DNA of 64,000 nucleotides, from contig NZ_JPKR02000003.1 in NCBI RefSeq assembly GCF_000757425.2, positions 310,001 through 374,000 on the forward strand, read 5' to 3'. Position numbers and translations under genes: made by a program. Shown piece after piece: positions 43,533-53,871 of the stretch. Source of the stretch: Tatumella morbirosei. GTDB taxonomy: Bacteria; Pseudomonadota; Gammaproteobacteria; Enterobacterales; Enterobacteriaceae. Numbering within the stretch: the first letter of the stretch is position 1; each line of letters opens with the position of its first letter. The notes beneath the pieces are model-generated. The model made no database searches and was not told the origin of the DNA. It saw only the letters and a program-made list of their open reading frames with translations.

Positions 43533-46147
43533 TGATTCAGTTCCTTTTGTGCAGGTAATTTAAGGTGTTGTGACAATTGCGATTGCAGATTGTCAGCAAA
43601 ACTCAGGCTGCGCCACAGCATGAATACATTTTCCTGATGAGTGTAATTCAGATTCACCCGCTGGTCTTTATTACTGAAGCGGCTAGTGCCCTGCACACTC
43701 GACTTCATAGTCAGTTCACCCTGGCTGGTAAGCTGCAGTGTGGCCTCTGAACGACTGATTTCCATATATCGTAACCAGTCTACCGCGACCCCGGCAGCCA
43801 TATTGTTACTAGTGATCGAATCGATCAGATCTTTATCTACCCGTAACGTCAGTGGCCCGTTATTTTTTATCCAGCCCTGACGAATCACATACTTCGGATC
43901 ATCAATCAGCAGGGGTAATTCCCCGTCAACACGCCCGGACATGGCTATTTGTTTTGGATGTAATGCAGTAATCAATGGGCTGAGGCTAATATTTTCTGCT
44001 TTTAGTACCGCCGGCTGGTGTTGAGGCAACCGCAGGTCACTCAGACTCATCTTCCCGTCCAGCAACGACATGCTGACATCGCTTAGTGTCAGGGGTTGTG
44101 ACTCGCTCCAGGGGTAATGACCTTGCAAACTGGCAGTAATGTGGCTGATGGTTATCTGATTAGTCACACTGCCAATAGTCAGATGAACCGGCTGATGATA
44201 ACCAAACTGCCAGCGCTGCCGGTGATAACGAAATGGTAGCGAGAAATCGACACCACTAATCTGGTTGTCAGGGGTCCACAAACTTCCCTGACTTATCACC
44301 CAGTGACCGCCTGCCTGAAAACCCTGATCTCCTGAAACAGAGAATGCGGCCTGGCCACGGAGCGTCCCGCCGGTCAGTTTCATTTTCAGGGTTGGCTTAG
44401 CCAGTGACTGGAATACCTGCAATGGCTGAGACGGCCACCAGATTTGACCACGTAATCGTTGACCATCCCAGCGGCCCCGCGAAATCAAAGGACCGGCATC
44501 CCCGGCAGTGAGTTGTGCCTGGTACTGAAAATTATCCGGACTCAGGCCATGTATAGTCACAGGTAACTGTCCTGCCGCCAGTGAGCCACCATAGCTAAAG
44601 CGTGAGTTTCCGGTGGTAAGCAAAAACTTTCCGTCAAATGACGGCGCCACAACGTCCCGTGACCATTGGAGAGGCTGGCTAAGTACCAGCCGGGGCGATT
44701 CTGAAGTAATATCCGCATATTTAATCCGGTCCAGCCCGGTAGACAGGGTCTTCACGGTAATGAGCTTGTTTTCCCACTCCCCTTGTCCACGGATATCCCA
44801 TTGTGCCTGGAGTGGCCTCAGGTATCCATTCCCCCAGTAACGCCATGCCCAGCGTCCGTTATCCGGCCAGAACTGTTCAGCCTTACCGGATAATTGCAAA
44901 CGGTAATGCCCATAGACAGGTTCATGCAGTTTAAGTATTGCCTGGAGTGGCCCGCTAACACCTTGTGGAGCCATCCGGACCCCCACCAGTGGCCAGCGTA
45001 CTTCATCGACCTGTAATGTATCGAGGATTCTTCCACGAGCCCGCAGTAATGCCCCGCTCAGGAAATGTACTTCAGGCATCAACAAGGGACCGGTTAAACG
45101 TGCGGGCAGGCTGGCAAAAAACTGTAAATCTGCGCTGTTTGCATTCCCGGTAAGGCGCAATGGTAAATCGCTTTGTTGCAGGCTGAGCTTTCCCGGACCA
45201 AGGTTAAGTACTGCGTTCCCTTTACCTCCGCGACCTGCAGTTAATATATTAAGACGTCCGCTGAATTTTGTTTGATCCGGCCCGGCCATCCAGTTGCTTG
45301 CTTTGAGAGAAATACCCCCCTGCAAAGGCTGTTGGCCAAACGGCCAAAACCACTCTCCCTGACTAATTTCTATGATTTGTGGTGTGACAGTCCAGGGGAG
45401 TGACAATAGATACCGTGGTTGCTGAGGTGTGGTCAGTAAGATTTTACCTCGTTGCTGCTGCCAGCGGAGTGTAAGATTTAAGGGTGTTTGAGCCAGAACG
45501 AATTGTCCGTTGATTGTCCCGGTTTCAGGCCACGCGGTTATCAGCGGTGAAAGGCTGATATTTCCTTCAATTATCGCCGTCCCGGGTAATTCCATCTGAG
45601 TCAATTGTAATTTTTTAATCTGCAACTGTTGCTTATCAAGCTCAGCCTCAAGTTGTACTGTTTTGCCGGTAAAGTTCAGCGACTGGCGTCCGTGCCTGTT
45701 CATCAGGGTAATTTCACCTGAATAGTTTGACCAGGGCAGCACCCGGAGGTTTTTTACATAAACACGGGCATCCGGTAATAGATTCTGCCAGTCAGCAATG
45801 GTTTTCGCCGGGGTTGTCGAAGCCGACGATGTTGACGGTAACCGGGCCAGACATGCAGAATCTATGCTAATGTCTCCGGCTGTTAACCTCCACATTTGCT
45901 GTTGATAGCCCAGAGATAATGCGGTAACAGAGGCGAGGTCACAATTTGCGCTTGCCAGAGTGAGATCCGGTAATACCAGAGATCGGTCTGAGAAATGGAA
46001 CTGCCCTTTAAGTTGCAACCGGGTTCCTTCCGGTAACCAGAATCCTGCTAACTGTGAGACCCACTGATTTACTGAAAGTATTGCTGTTATTATAACAACC
46101 AGCAGGCTTAACAAAATGATCAGGAACTTTGGCTTTTTTCCTGTCAT
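43529..46147 (-). CDS. ydbH: AsmA-like intermembrane transport protein YdbH
   Basis: An 872-residue protein (E. coli 879) with one N-terminal membrane anchor (FLIILLSLLVVIITAILSV) and a long periplasmic region of beta strands, ending in KSSVQGTSRFSNKDQRVNLNYTHQENVFMLWRSL. With TamB and YhdP it carries phospholipid from the inner to the outer membrane. Its start MTGKKPKF is preceded by GGAGAAAGG. A decayed copy of its first 50 or so codons lies at 53872-54110, on the far side of the Rhs insertion. Confidence 0.93.
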   Translation of the reverse strand: MTGKKPKFLIILLSLLVVIITAILSVNQWVSQLAGFWLPEGTRLQLKGQFHFSDRSLVLPDLTLASANCDLASVTALSLGYQQQMWRLTAGDISIDSACLARLPSTSSASTTPAKTIADWQNLLPDARVYVKNLRVLPWSNYSGEITLMNRHGRQSLNFTGKTVQLEAELDKQQLQIKKLQLTQMELPGTAIIEGNISLSPLITAWPETGTINGQFVLAQTPLNLTLRWQQQRGKILLTTPQQPRYLLSLPWTVTPQIIEISQGEWFWPFGQQPLQGGISLKASNWMAGPDQTKFSGRLNILTAGRGGKGNAVLNLGPGKLSLQQSDLPLRLTGNANSADLQFFASLPARLTGPLLMPEVHFLSGALLRARGRILDTLQVDEVRWPLVGVRMAPQGVSGPLQAILKLHEPVYGHYRLQLSGKAEQFWPDNGRWAWRYWGNGYLRPLQAQWDIRGQGEWENKLITVKTLSTGLDRIKYADITSESPRLVLSQPLQWSRDVVAPSFDGKFLLTTGNSRFSYGGSLAAGQLPVTIHGLSPDNFQYQAQLTAGDAGPLISRGRWDGQRLRGQIWWPSQPLQVFQSLAKPTLKMKLTGGTLRGQAAFSVSGDQGFQAGGHWVISQGSLWTPDNQISGVDFSLPFRYHRQRWQFGYHQPVHLTIGSVTNQITISHITASLQGHYPWSESQPLTLSDVSMSLLDGKMSLSDLRLPQHQPAVLKAENISLSPLITALHPKQIAMSGRVDGELPLLIDDPKYVIRQGWIKNNGPLTLRVDKDLIDSITSNNMAAGVAVDWLRYMEISRSEATLQLTSQGELTMKSSVQGTSRFSNKDQRVNLNYTHQENVFMLWRSLSFADNLQSQLSQHLKLPAQKELNQ

Positions 46148-46567
46148 AGATATTGCATCCTTTCTCCTGATCTGTCTTTTGGCTGATAGTTAATCTATCG
46201 TTTTCGTTTCTGAGGATTGCAGGTCCGATGTCCGTTAAATCAACAGTTGTCCACTATTATAGGTTATGTAGAAATTTAGCTGAAACTGCCACTGAATACC
46301 TGTAAAATGAAGATTATCGGAAAATTAACCTTTAAAATCACCTCTATTAGACATCGGCTCTGGCAGTCCGCGATGCGAAATATCGCGTTACGGCATCTCG
46401 TACAGTGAGGCTTAGCCCCCTCCCTGATTAAGAGAACAGTGTGTCTCTACCAATACCAACGCCATGTATGTGGCAGAATATACTGCCACCTCTGGTTTTT
46501 AAACTGTGGCGTCTGCTGTGCTAACAACAGACGCCATTGCAATAAGTGATAGAATTTACTGTAGATT
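46148..46567. other. intergenic between Rhs and ydbH, no gene seen
   Basis: 420 bases. It contains GTGGCAG-AATATA-CTGCCAC at 46470-46489, followed by a T-rich tail, and TGGCGTCTG/CAGACGCCA at 46507-46536, the latter serving as terminator of the Rhs gene on the - strand. No immunity-sized frame exists on either strand. Confidence 0.6.
46507..46536 (-). terminator. terminator of the Rhs gene
   Basis: Perfect 9-bp stem TGGCGTCTG (46507-46515) with CAGACGCCA (46528-46536). It lies 32 bases past the Rhs stop read on the - strand, followed by CAGTTTAAAA. Confidence 0.6.
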
Positions 46568-49500
46568 TCACCAGGAAGTGAGTTTCCAACGTTCTCCGGT
46601 TCGTGATGCCAGTGCCGAGTCCTGTGGATAATAAATTCTCGGCGAAGGATTATGTTTCCACCTGCCTGTTAACAGCAATCTGATGTCATGCTTCCGGTAA
46701 AGAGCTTTCACCAAAAAACTGGGTTTTTCTATACCTTCAATACCTATACCTTTGTTGGTTGTCCCATGTTTTGAGTATGCTATCACAGGGCGACCAATGT
46801 CATCTGCCAGTAACTGAGCAGCCCCCCTCTTGGCATAACAACTGTTTAAGTGCAGTGGAGTTTTACCTATGCTGAGGTCTATACCATAATTCTGCTTAAG
46901 TATTCCATTCAGCTCCGAAGGATGAATAATCTGAGGTTCTACGGAATAACTTAGCCCAAAAAAGAATCGTTCCATTTCGTCTATATTTTCTCTGACTTTT
47001 CCTCCGATGGAAAAGCAAGGCGTTTTGCCCCCATGTAGGAGAAGCCCTTCCTCCTTCAGCCCACGCCAGTTATCGGTGTAACCCATACGATATATGGTAT
47101 TTCCTGAACGACTGATGGACTGGTCTAGTTCAGTAGTAGTCCAGGATTGCATATCACCTGATGCAGATCTGGCTCGGCCAGCAGCTGAACTGACACCCTG
47201 TCTGACACCTGCTCCAAGCCCTGCCAACCCTGTAGCCATCGCTACCCATCCCAGAATAGATGATGCCTGTGGATTACTCTCCTCCACCGCACCACTGGCT
47301 ATCCCAGTAACGTCTGCCACCACACTTAAACCGCCGACAACAAGAGAGGTCGCCGAAGCCGCTCCCATTGCCGCCATCACCCCGCCTGCAGCCGCTATCG
47401 AGGCACCCGCCGTGAACACTGAGAATGCCAGCCCCAGCGCACCAGTGATGATCCCCAAAATCCCCTGCCAACTGATGTGTCCCGTTGGGTCGGTATAGTT
47501 CACCGGGTCGCCTGAACAATATGCATACGGATTTATCCCCCCGGCCCCGAAAGGACTCAGGCTGTCCGGGCAGTTAAAGCGCATCAACACCGGATTGTAG
47601 GCCCGGTACCCGTTACCCAGATGATAAGTGCCGCTTACCGGGTCGGTGCGCTCACCGTTATAGCCTGGCAGCAGCTCCGTAGCATCACCGCTGCCGTAAG
47701 GCGACCAGTTGTGTTGTTGCGCTTCCTGCCCATCGCCGTTACGTGACCACAACAGACTGTTATTTTGGTCACCTCCGGTCAGTGTTAATCGGCTGCCGTC
47801 GCTCACCCCCAGGCAGGTATGGCCATTTTTAATCAGCCGTGTTGCCTTATTTTTCTCTACAAGGACCTCGTTCACCAGCTCATTAGACTGGTAGTACAAT
47901 TGCCGGGTATCCCCGTCAGTAACGTTCTGGCTGACCAGACGGTTAAGAGCATCATAACCGTAGCGGCCACCGCTGATATTGTCCCCACTGACACTGATCA
48001 GCCTGCCAATGACATCATAATCCAGCAAACGCCCGGCTTCATCCTGTGTCATGCGACCATCGGTATCATATTTCAGCGTGATAGTCTGCGGGTAATCCGT
48101 ATGGGTGTGAATTACTGAAGTCAGTTGCGTCGGGTCGTTAACGTTTTCATAGAGATACGTAGCAGTATCAATACTGCCGTCTTCCAGTGTGGTGATGATC
48201 ACGGTCAGTTTATTCAGTGCATCATACTGATAGGTTTGTGCGGTCATCCTGTGACCGTATCCATCTTCCGGCAGAGCATCACCGGTTACTGCATACTCAA
48301 TCAGGCGGTTACGGACATCATAATTAAACCGTTCTTGTTTAATTGTACTGCCGTCTCGTTGAGTAGTGCGTGATGAAATTAGGTTATTTGGCAACCAGGT
48401 TTGTTTTAGCGTTAGCGTGACGCCACTGTTGTCAGTGATAGTGCGGCTGACCTCACGGTCAAAATCATCATAGTGCAGTCCGGTTGTCATTGAGACCTGA
48501 GTGGCGCTGTCCGTTACCGTCTGTACCGACAAGCGACTCAGTTCATCGTATTCCAGGCCAACGATCAGGGCGTCGTCCGTCAGAGTAATCACCCGTCCAT
48601 ATATATCGCGGCCACTGGTTGTCTGCGCCGCGCAGATATCGTTGCACCCGGTCAGTTCACCAGCCAGGGTATACGTATATCCCGCCTGGCGCTTTTCTCC
48701 ATCCCGGCTGAATGTTTCGTTTGCCAGGCTGCCAGATGGGTTCCACGATTGGTGGTCTTCCGTACTGCCCTCCTTCGCTGTCAACAAGTCGCCGGTTACC
48801 GCATCATAGCTGAAGGCCTGCATGATGCCGTTCACTTTCAGGCTGCTTACCACATTTCCCAGTTCAGGAATATACTTATACTCCAGTATATTACTTGAGG
48901 GCAGCGTCACCAGAGAAGGAGCCGGGGAGGCCCCCTCATAAGTATACGTTGTGGTGCGCCCTCCACAGTTAAGCTCTGTCACGCGCCCCAGACTGTCAAA
49001 GGTCCGCGTACCCAATAGCCAGGTACGTGTCTGCCCGTACGCATCCGGTCCGGTTACACTGATGCTGGCCACACTGTCATTGGTCAGGTGAGGGGCGTAG
49101 CACCGGGTGACCCTGCTCCCATCCGGCAGGGTTAAGGTCAGTACCCGACCATATTCGTCGTAAGTTCGCTCCGTTTCATTATTTCGTTCATCCGTTTCCA
49201 GTCGAAGCCTACCGAGGCCATCCCACGCATAGTAGCGTACACCAACAGGCTGCCCGCTTGTATCGGTGCGCTCCTCAATCAACGGCACCAAACTTTGCAC
49301 ATCATATGTTGTGGTGGTTTTCCCTGAACTCAGATAATCATTACCTGCACGACCCTGAGAATAAGTGCTATTACGAAGTGCGACCAGATCGGTTTGCTGA
49401 AGATCCCGGGTACCATCGGAAAAGGCCCGCTGGCTGACCCTCCCCCATCCATCATAAGAGGCTGTCGCGTCGACACTGAATTGTTCTGAGGAGCCAGGGA

Positions 49501-51574
49501 GCCAGTCATGGCTGATACTGCTCCCGACTTCTCCCAGCGGGGTGTAAGTTCGTGACGCCATCTCAAACCACTGCTGCGTGTCATCTTTGTCAAGAATCTC
49601 ACGGCTAATCTCTCGCCCCAGCCCATCCAGGTAGATTTTCAGCTGATTGCCATTCTGATCGGTTGTCACAGTAACGGGACCGCCCTTTTCCAGGGCATAG
49701 GTCCAGCAGCAGACATTTTCATAAGGTGTTCCCCGTGCGATTGTACGGGTCAGCGGGCGGCCGATGTTGTCGTAAGTATTCGTTAATGTAACGTTTTGAG
49801 CATCAGTCTCAGACAGAACCAGACCTGTGTGTTTATGGCTGAGAGTTGACCGGGTCAGTGTTACATTATCATGACCGGTAAACGTTTCAGTCTGAATAAG
49901 ACCCTGTCCGGTAGTCTGGTAGGTAAAGTCCCGCCTGCTGGTAAAAGAATCGGCCCGGATTATATCGGGGACCAGGGTTGTGGTCTGAGATTTCTCTCGT
50001 GCGTAGGTCAGCATATCACCGCTGTCACTATAATAGTCCCGTACCACTACTGACTGGGTGCCACCTGTTTTCTGTACCTCCTTATCCGACACCAGATTGT
50101 AACCATCGCCATTGGCCGTGCTCAACTTTTTCCAGGTTGTTACCGTGACTGAGACTGGTTCATCCCCTTTAATCTGAGGTGGCGTGACTGTTTTACTCTT
50201 TAGCCAGCGGACAAACCCATCAGGGTCTGCCGGACAGGCATCACCCTCACCCTCCGCCGGATAATATACATACTCCATAACGGTACCTTCAGGCGTCTCT
50301 TGGTGCAACGGGTTACCCGATTCATCAAACTGTGTGAGCGTGACCCGTGTACGGGGTGCCGCACCGCTGTCATCACTCCAGGACTCAGTTTGTACTGCAG
50401 GCAGAGCATATTGTTCAGGTTGCACCTCAAAATTCACACCCGGCCTGGCATGGTACTCCACCGTCGTTGAAAACGTTTTATCGTGCCGGAGTGTGGTTTC
50501 AGACACCAGCAGATGGTAGCTATTATAGCGACGGGTTACCGTATTGAGCACAGTGCTGCCATCAGTATCCATTACCTTAGCCGTGGAGCCATAAATATAG
50601 CCAATAAGCAGAATATTTAGCATCTGATCGGTATCAGGTTGCCACTGGTTCAGGCCGGCGTCTTTGCCAAGGTAATTATACTGTGTCCAGCTCCATAATG
50701 TGACCGTCTGAGGTTGTCCTTTGCCGGGAGTAACGGTATGCCGGTGAACACAAGGTAAATCTGGTAGTCCTGCACTTTCCGGAAAGGCCATCCCGGAATC
50801 TGAGTAATAAGATACTTTTTCCTTCTTACCAGTAGGGAAAGTCAGACCAGTAAGGGCCCGGTAACTGCTCCGGGGGCCCACGTCATCGTAGTCAAACGTC
50901 CATACTAAAGCCGGATCAACCGACTGGCTGGTCACACTGATCAGATGTTCATCCTTAAATCTGAAGATCATGTTGTAGCCTGCTTCGATATCGTCTGGCA
51001 GTAAGGTAAATTTTGTGCTGGCTACCGACCCATCCGGGTAAGAGACCGAGAGCAGAACTGAGCCCTCACCATCCGTTACCCGGGACAGGCGTACAGGTGT
51101 GTAACCTGAATCCCATGTAAACGTCAGCGTGCGACCGTCGGGTGCGATGATTTGCGAGGGAACGTACACATCCTTACGCAGGGACAGAACTTCCTTCAGC
51201 CCGGACTTGTGAATAATCTGGAAATGGGTGTCGTCCGTTTTATTTAAAATAAAGTTTTTAAGCTTTTTCTGTTTGACTGCCAGGGTTTTAATATTCACAC
51301 GATATTCTTCGCCTGAGGAGAGTTGTAGTTTTCCGGTATTGGTATCGCAGGAAGACAAATTGAGGCTAAAGCCTGAACCAAATCCGTGGTTAACATCTGA
51401 GAGTGGGCTATACAAGAGTGACAGAGACAATATCGGTCCGGCCAGTGAACCGGAATGCAGATTGATCAACGGAAAAGTAACGTTAAACAATCCTGTCCGG
51501 GGATCCACACCACCTCCGACAGAGCTAATAAAGTTTGATGCTTGTGAATAAAAATCAGAATTAGTTACAGTCAT
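46568..51574 (-). CDS. Rhs/YD-repeat protein with variable C-terminal domain
   Basis: 1668 residues from ATG 51574 (AGGA upstream); a GTG at 51610 is possible. The N-terminus has SNFISSVGGGVDPRTGLFNV and no signal peptide or PAAR domain, unlike T6SS Rhs proteins; it resembles stand-alone Rhs and TcC-like shells. Many YD repeats follow (YDEYGRVLTL, YDALNRLVSQ). The Rhs core ends NPYAYCSGDPVNYTDPTG about 305 residues before the end. After it come a hydrophobic glycine/alanine-rich segment and a unique last 180 residues with TPLHLNSCYAKRGAAQLLAD, DIGRPVIAYSKHG. The SC...RG..LA...G.PVIA pattern recalls clan CD cysteine-peptidase-like toxin domains (inference). No immunity gene is present. Confidence 0.85.
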   Translation of the reverse strand: MTVTNSDFYSQASNFISSVGGGVDPRTGLFNVTFPLINLHSGSLAGPILSLSLLYSPLSDVNHGFGSGFSLNLSSCDTNTGKLQLSSGEEYRVNIKTLAVKQKKLKNFILNKTDDTHFQIIHKSGLKEVLSLRKDVYVPSQIIAPDGRTLTFTWDSGYTPVRLSRVTDGEGSVLLSVSYPDGSVASTKFTLLPDDIEAGYNMIFRFKDEHLISVTSQSVDPALVWTFDYDDVGPRSSYRALTGLTFPTGKKEKVSYYSDSGMAFPESAGLPDLPCVHRHTVTPGKGQPQTVTLWSWTQYNYLGKDAGLNQWQPDTDQMLNILLIGYIYGSTAKVMDTDGSTVLNTVTRRYNSYHLLVSETTLRHDKTFSTTVEYHARPGVNFEVQPEQYALPAVQTESWSDDSGAAPRTRVTLTQFDESGNPLHQETPEGTVMEYVYYPAEGEGDACPADPDGFVRWLKSKTVTPPQIKGDEPVSVTVTTWKKLSTANGDGYNLVSDKEVQKTGGTQSVVVRDYYSDSGDMLTYAREKSQTTTLVPDIIRADSFTSRRDFTYQTTGQGLIQTETFTGHDNVTLTRSTLSHKHTGLVLSETDAQNVTLTNTYDNIGRPLTRTIARGTPYENVCCWTYALEKGGPVTVTTDQNGNQLKIYLDGLGREISREILDKDDTQQWFEMASRTYTPLGEVGSSISHDWLPGSSEQFSVDATASYDGWGRVSQRAFSDGTRDLQQTDLVALRNSTYSQGRAGNDYLSSGKTTTTYDVQSLVPLIEERTDTSGQPVGVRYYAWDGLGRLRLETDERNNETERTYDEYGRVLTLTLPDGSRVTRCYAPHLTNDSVASISVTGPDAYGQTRTWLLGTRTFDSLGRVTELNCGGRTTTYTYEGASPAPSLVTLPSSNILEYKYIPELGNVVSSLKVNGIMQAFSYDAVTGDLLTAKEGSTEDHQSWNPSGSLANETFSRDGEKRQAGYTYTLAGELTGCNDICAAQTTSGRDIYGRVITLTDDALIVGLEYDELSRLSVQTVTDSATQVSMTTGLHYDDFDREVSRTITDNSGVTLTLKQTWLPNNLISSRTTQRDGSTIKQERFNYDVRNRLIEYAVTGDALPEDGYGHRMTAQTYQYDALNKLTVIITTLEDGSIDTATYLYENVNDPTQLTSVIHTHTDYPQTITLKYDTDGRMTQDEAGRLLDYDVIGRLISVSGDNISGGRYGYDALNRLVSQNVTDGDTRQLYYQSNELVNEVLVEKNKATRLIKNGHTCLGVSDGSRLTLTGGDQNNSLLWSRNGDGQEAQQHNWSPYGSGDATELLPGYNGERTDPVSGTYHLGNGYRAYNPVLMRFNCPDSLSPFGAGGINPYAYCSGDPVNYTDPTGHISWQGILGIITGALGLAFSVFTAGASIAAAGGVMAAMGAASATSLVVGGLSVVADVTGIASGAVEESNPQASSILGWVAMATGLAGLGAGVRQGVSSAAGRARSASGDMQSWTTTELDQSISRSGNTIYRMGYTDNWRGLKEEGLLLHGGKTPCFSIGGKVRENIDEMERFFFGLSYSVEPQIIHPSELNGILKQNYGIDLSIGKTPLHLNSCYAKRGAAQLLADDIGRPVIAYSKHGTTNKGIGIEGIEKPSFLVKALYRKHDIRLLLTGRWKHNPSPRIYYPQDSALASRTGERWKLTSW

Positions 51575-51810
51575 ATTAAATATCCTATAGAATACTTCAT
51601 GAACGTTCACTTCAGCGATAAAATAAGTTATTCAGCTTTCTGATGGCCATATTTGTAATGCGTAAAACAAAGCGTTGAACTTTTCAAAAGAAAATCAAAC
51701 CACCACCTTTTTAAACAGCTTGCTAATATCGAAGATCCAAGGAGCGGAATATGTTAATAAAAATAATATCTAATTATTATTGGTGATCTCATCTAATCCG
51801 AGAAGAAGGG
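51575..51810. other. Rhs leader region
   Basis: AT-rich 236-base leader between the terminator of the upstream gene and the Rhs start. No gene seen. It presumably contains the Rhs promoter. Confidence 0.5.
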
Positions 51811-51853
51811 AAAAACTAACCATCAAGGATATTGTCTCCACCCTGATGGTTAG
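51811..51853 (-). terminator. intrinsic terminator between partner gene and Rhs gene
   Basis: On the - strand CTAACCATCA (51853-51844) pairs with TGATGGTTAG (51825-51816), followed by TTTTT (51815-51811). It begins 25 bases after the stop of the gene at 51878, so the Rhs gene needs its own promoter or read-through. Confidence 0.8.
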
Positions 51854-51877
51854 CGGGCTCTTATATTCATGTAGTCA

Positions 51878-53122
51878 TCAGGAAAGAGTTATACTGGCGT
51901 CAACGTCGGAGTTAAAGCTAACAATAAACTGGCCAGAGTTTCCATAATTGTCCGTTATGGAAACGGTAGCGGTGTTTTTTAATTGTGAACCGGAGGGTTT
52001 GCAATAAAGCCCCCAATATATTGAAGAGCTGTTAGGGATATGAAGTTGGTAAGCATAAACCGTAACTTCATTTTCATATGCAGATGCCGCATGATTTGGC
52101 GTTTTATCTGAAGTATTATTTTTGGTAAAATTGGGCCAGTATGCCCAGGTGGCCGCATCATAGCGTCCACTTTCCGAACCGCTAAAGTACAAGGAAGGCC
52201 AGCCGGCTTGATACATAGCCATACCCGTGAAATTAGGATTCAACTCTGGCGGGTGGCCAATTCTATGACCATCTTCAGGCTCTATATACCAGCTATTTAA
52301 ATAACAACCATTTCCCTGACTGTCGATAGGTGAACTGTGTGCCAGCACTAATGCGTATGGGGCTTCATTGTTTACATACCATTTTTTAACCGGGTAACTG
52401 GATGGGATACCCGAGCTCACAATTTTTTTATATTTAATTTCATAACCATTGCTTAATATTATTTTGATTCTTTTGTGCTGGACAGTGCAGGTGTAGTGGC
52501 TATAGGAGCTCTGTCCCCATATTTGGTTATAAAAATGATAATCGATGCCGTTTGTGACCCATGCTTCTGGATAAACCTTCAGATATTGGGATGAGTTATA
52601 GTTTAATCCGGAAACAGCATTAACCCTGACACTCGATTTTTCCACCCCCAGGGCGTTATCTGCGGTGGTATAGTGTTGTCCATTATCAGTATCACATCTC
52701 ACAGCAATACGCTTAACGTTGACATCTGTTGTATAAAGATAAAACATTAATAGCGTTACTGATTGTAACTTATCAGTATCAGAGCTAATGTCAGGCTTAT
52801 TGTTTGACGATGTCCTGTTTGCAGAGTTGTTGACGATCTCCCTGGAGAATTCATTTTCATACAAGGTGTAACACCAGTCACTGGTACCATTAACTTTCAG
52901 TTTTTTATCACTTTCAGCATAGCAAAGCGATAAGGCATTTTGCCATTCGCGCTCTGATATCTCCATGGTGATATCCTCACCATTAACTGTTTTATAAGCA
53001 TTGGCACTGACCTCAATAGCCAGCTGATTTCGCCCATTGGCATAAATAGAAGGCATGAGTGAACCTGATGCTGCGGAAATTTTCAGTTCAATACTGGTCG
53101 CGTCATTTAATGAATCAGCCAT
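51878..53122 (-). CDS. beta-rich hypothetical protein partnered with Rhs
   Basis: 414 residues, start ATG 53122 with GGAG 9 bases upstream. There is no signal peptide. The N-terminus (MPSIYANGRNQLAIEVSANAY) and C-terminus (TATVSITDNYGNSGQFIVSF) read like Ig-like beta sandwiches. The middle has many Tyr, Ser, Asn and Trp residues (HFYNQIWGQSSYSHYTC; PNFTGMAMYQAGWPSLYFSG). I recall uncharacterised proteins of this type next to Rhs genes in Pseudomonas and relatives, but cannot name a family. It precedes the Rhs gene on the same strand, separated by a terminator. It is a possible carrier, adhesin or accessory to the Rhs protein. Confidence 0.65.
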   Translation of the reverse strand: MADSLNDATSIELKISAASGSLMPSIYANGRNQLAIEVSANAYKTVNGEDITMEISEREWQNALSLCYAESDKKLKVNGTSDWCYTLYENEFSREIVNNSANRTSSNNKPDISSDTDKLQSVTLLMFYLYTTDVNVKRIAVRCDTDNGQHYTTADNALGVEKSSVRVNAVSGLNYNSSQYLKVYPEAWVTNGIDYHFYNQIWGQSSYSHYTCTVQHKRIKIILSNGYEIKYKKIVSSGIPSSYPVKKWYVNNEAPYALVLAHSSPIDSQGNGCYLNSWYIEPEDGHRIGHPPELNPNFTGMAMYQAGWPSLYFSGSESGRYDAATWAYWPNFTKNNTSDKTPNHAASAYENEVTVYAYQLHIPNSSSIYWGLYCKPSGSQLKNTATVSITDNYGNSGQFIVSFNSDVDASITLS

Positions 53123-53871
53123 TTATATTACTCCATTGTGATGTCACGAAATATCTGACACCCGTTATCGTATATGTGAACCCCCGCTTTTTTTAGTTTC
53201 ACGCATCTTATGTTTATATGAATTACCAAAAAAAACAAAAAGATGTAAAAGTGTAACATAAGTTATATTTTATCTTTATTCTGGGGGGTTGTTGCAAATC
53301 ACTGATGAATATCCATTGATTTGCGAAAGTATATTCTACCAATCTTTAAAAATGGATATTTTATGCTGTTTTTACCCTTCTGGTTTTCGTAAAAAAACGC
53401 ATTGCAGATAATGGTTTAGCCTTTAATTATACCGGGAAGTTATTTGTAAAATTCTTAAAAATGTTCAGTTTATCGTGCTGATGAATTTATAACACCACCC
53501 GGAAAAAGGAAAGTGTTGTAGGTAAAGAACAAAAACAAACCATCGGGCAGAAAATAACTGAAAAAGCTCCTGTAGTGTTTCTAAGGCTTGTGGCCTGTTA
53601 CATTAGAGATATTTTATCCTTTTGTTAAAACCCTTAGAATTTTTCCGGACTCAGCACGAAACTTTACTTATCTTATAAATCTGCTTCGCCCACTAAGCAT
53701 AAATGTTATTTATTCCTCCTTTCGGGTGAACACCATCAATCTATAGGTTAGCAAAATGGCAGAGCCCTGTCCGGGATTCGCCGGCAAACATTCAGACAGC
53801 CATCACTGTCGTTCTGCCATAACGTACTAACTGCCGCCCATCAGGATTTTCCGATCCAGGAGGCGCAAGCC
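53123..53871. other. AT-rich intergenic region
   Basis: About 750 bases without a gene. A/T-rich throughout to 53720 and likely includes the promoter of the 414-residue protein gene. From about 53760 the composition becomes more GC-rich and may be further decayed ydbH sequence. Confidence 0.45.

Noticed and set aside
46270-46440. Possible tRNA or structured RNA in the ydbH-Rhs gap
   Set aside because: Short inverted repeats are present, but no cloverleaf with TTCGAA-type T arm or CCA-compatible acceptor could be drawn.
47094-47498. 134-codon + strand frame opposite the Rhs C-terminus, considered as a hidden immunity gene
   Set aside because: Alanine/proline/threonine-rich antisense of the hydrophobic Rhs segment, with no ribosome-binding site.
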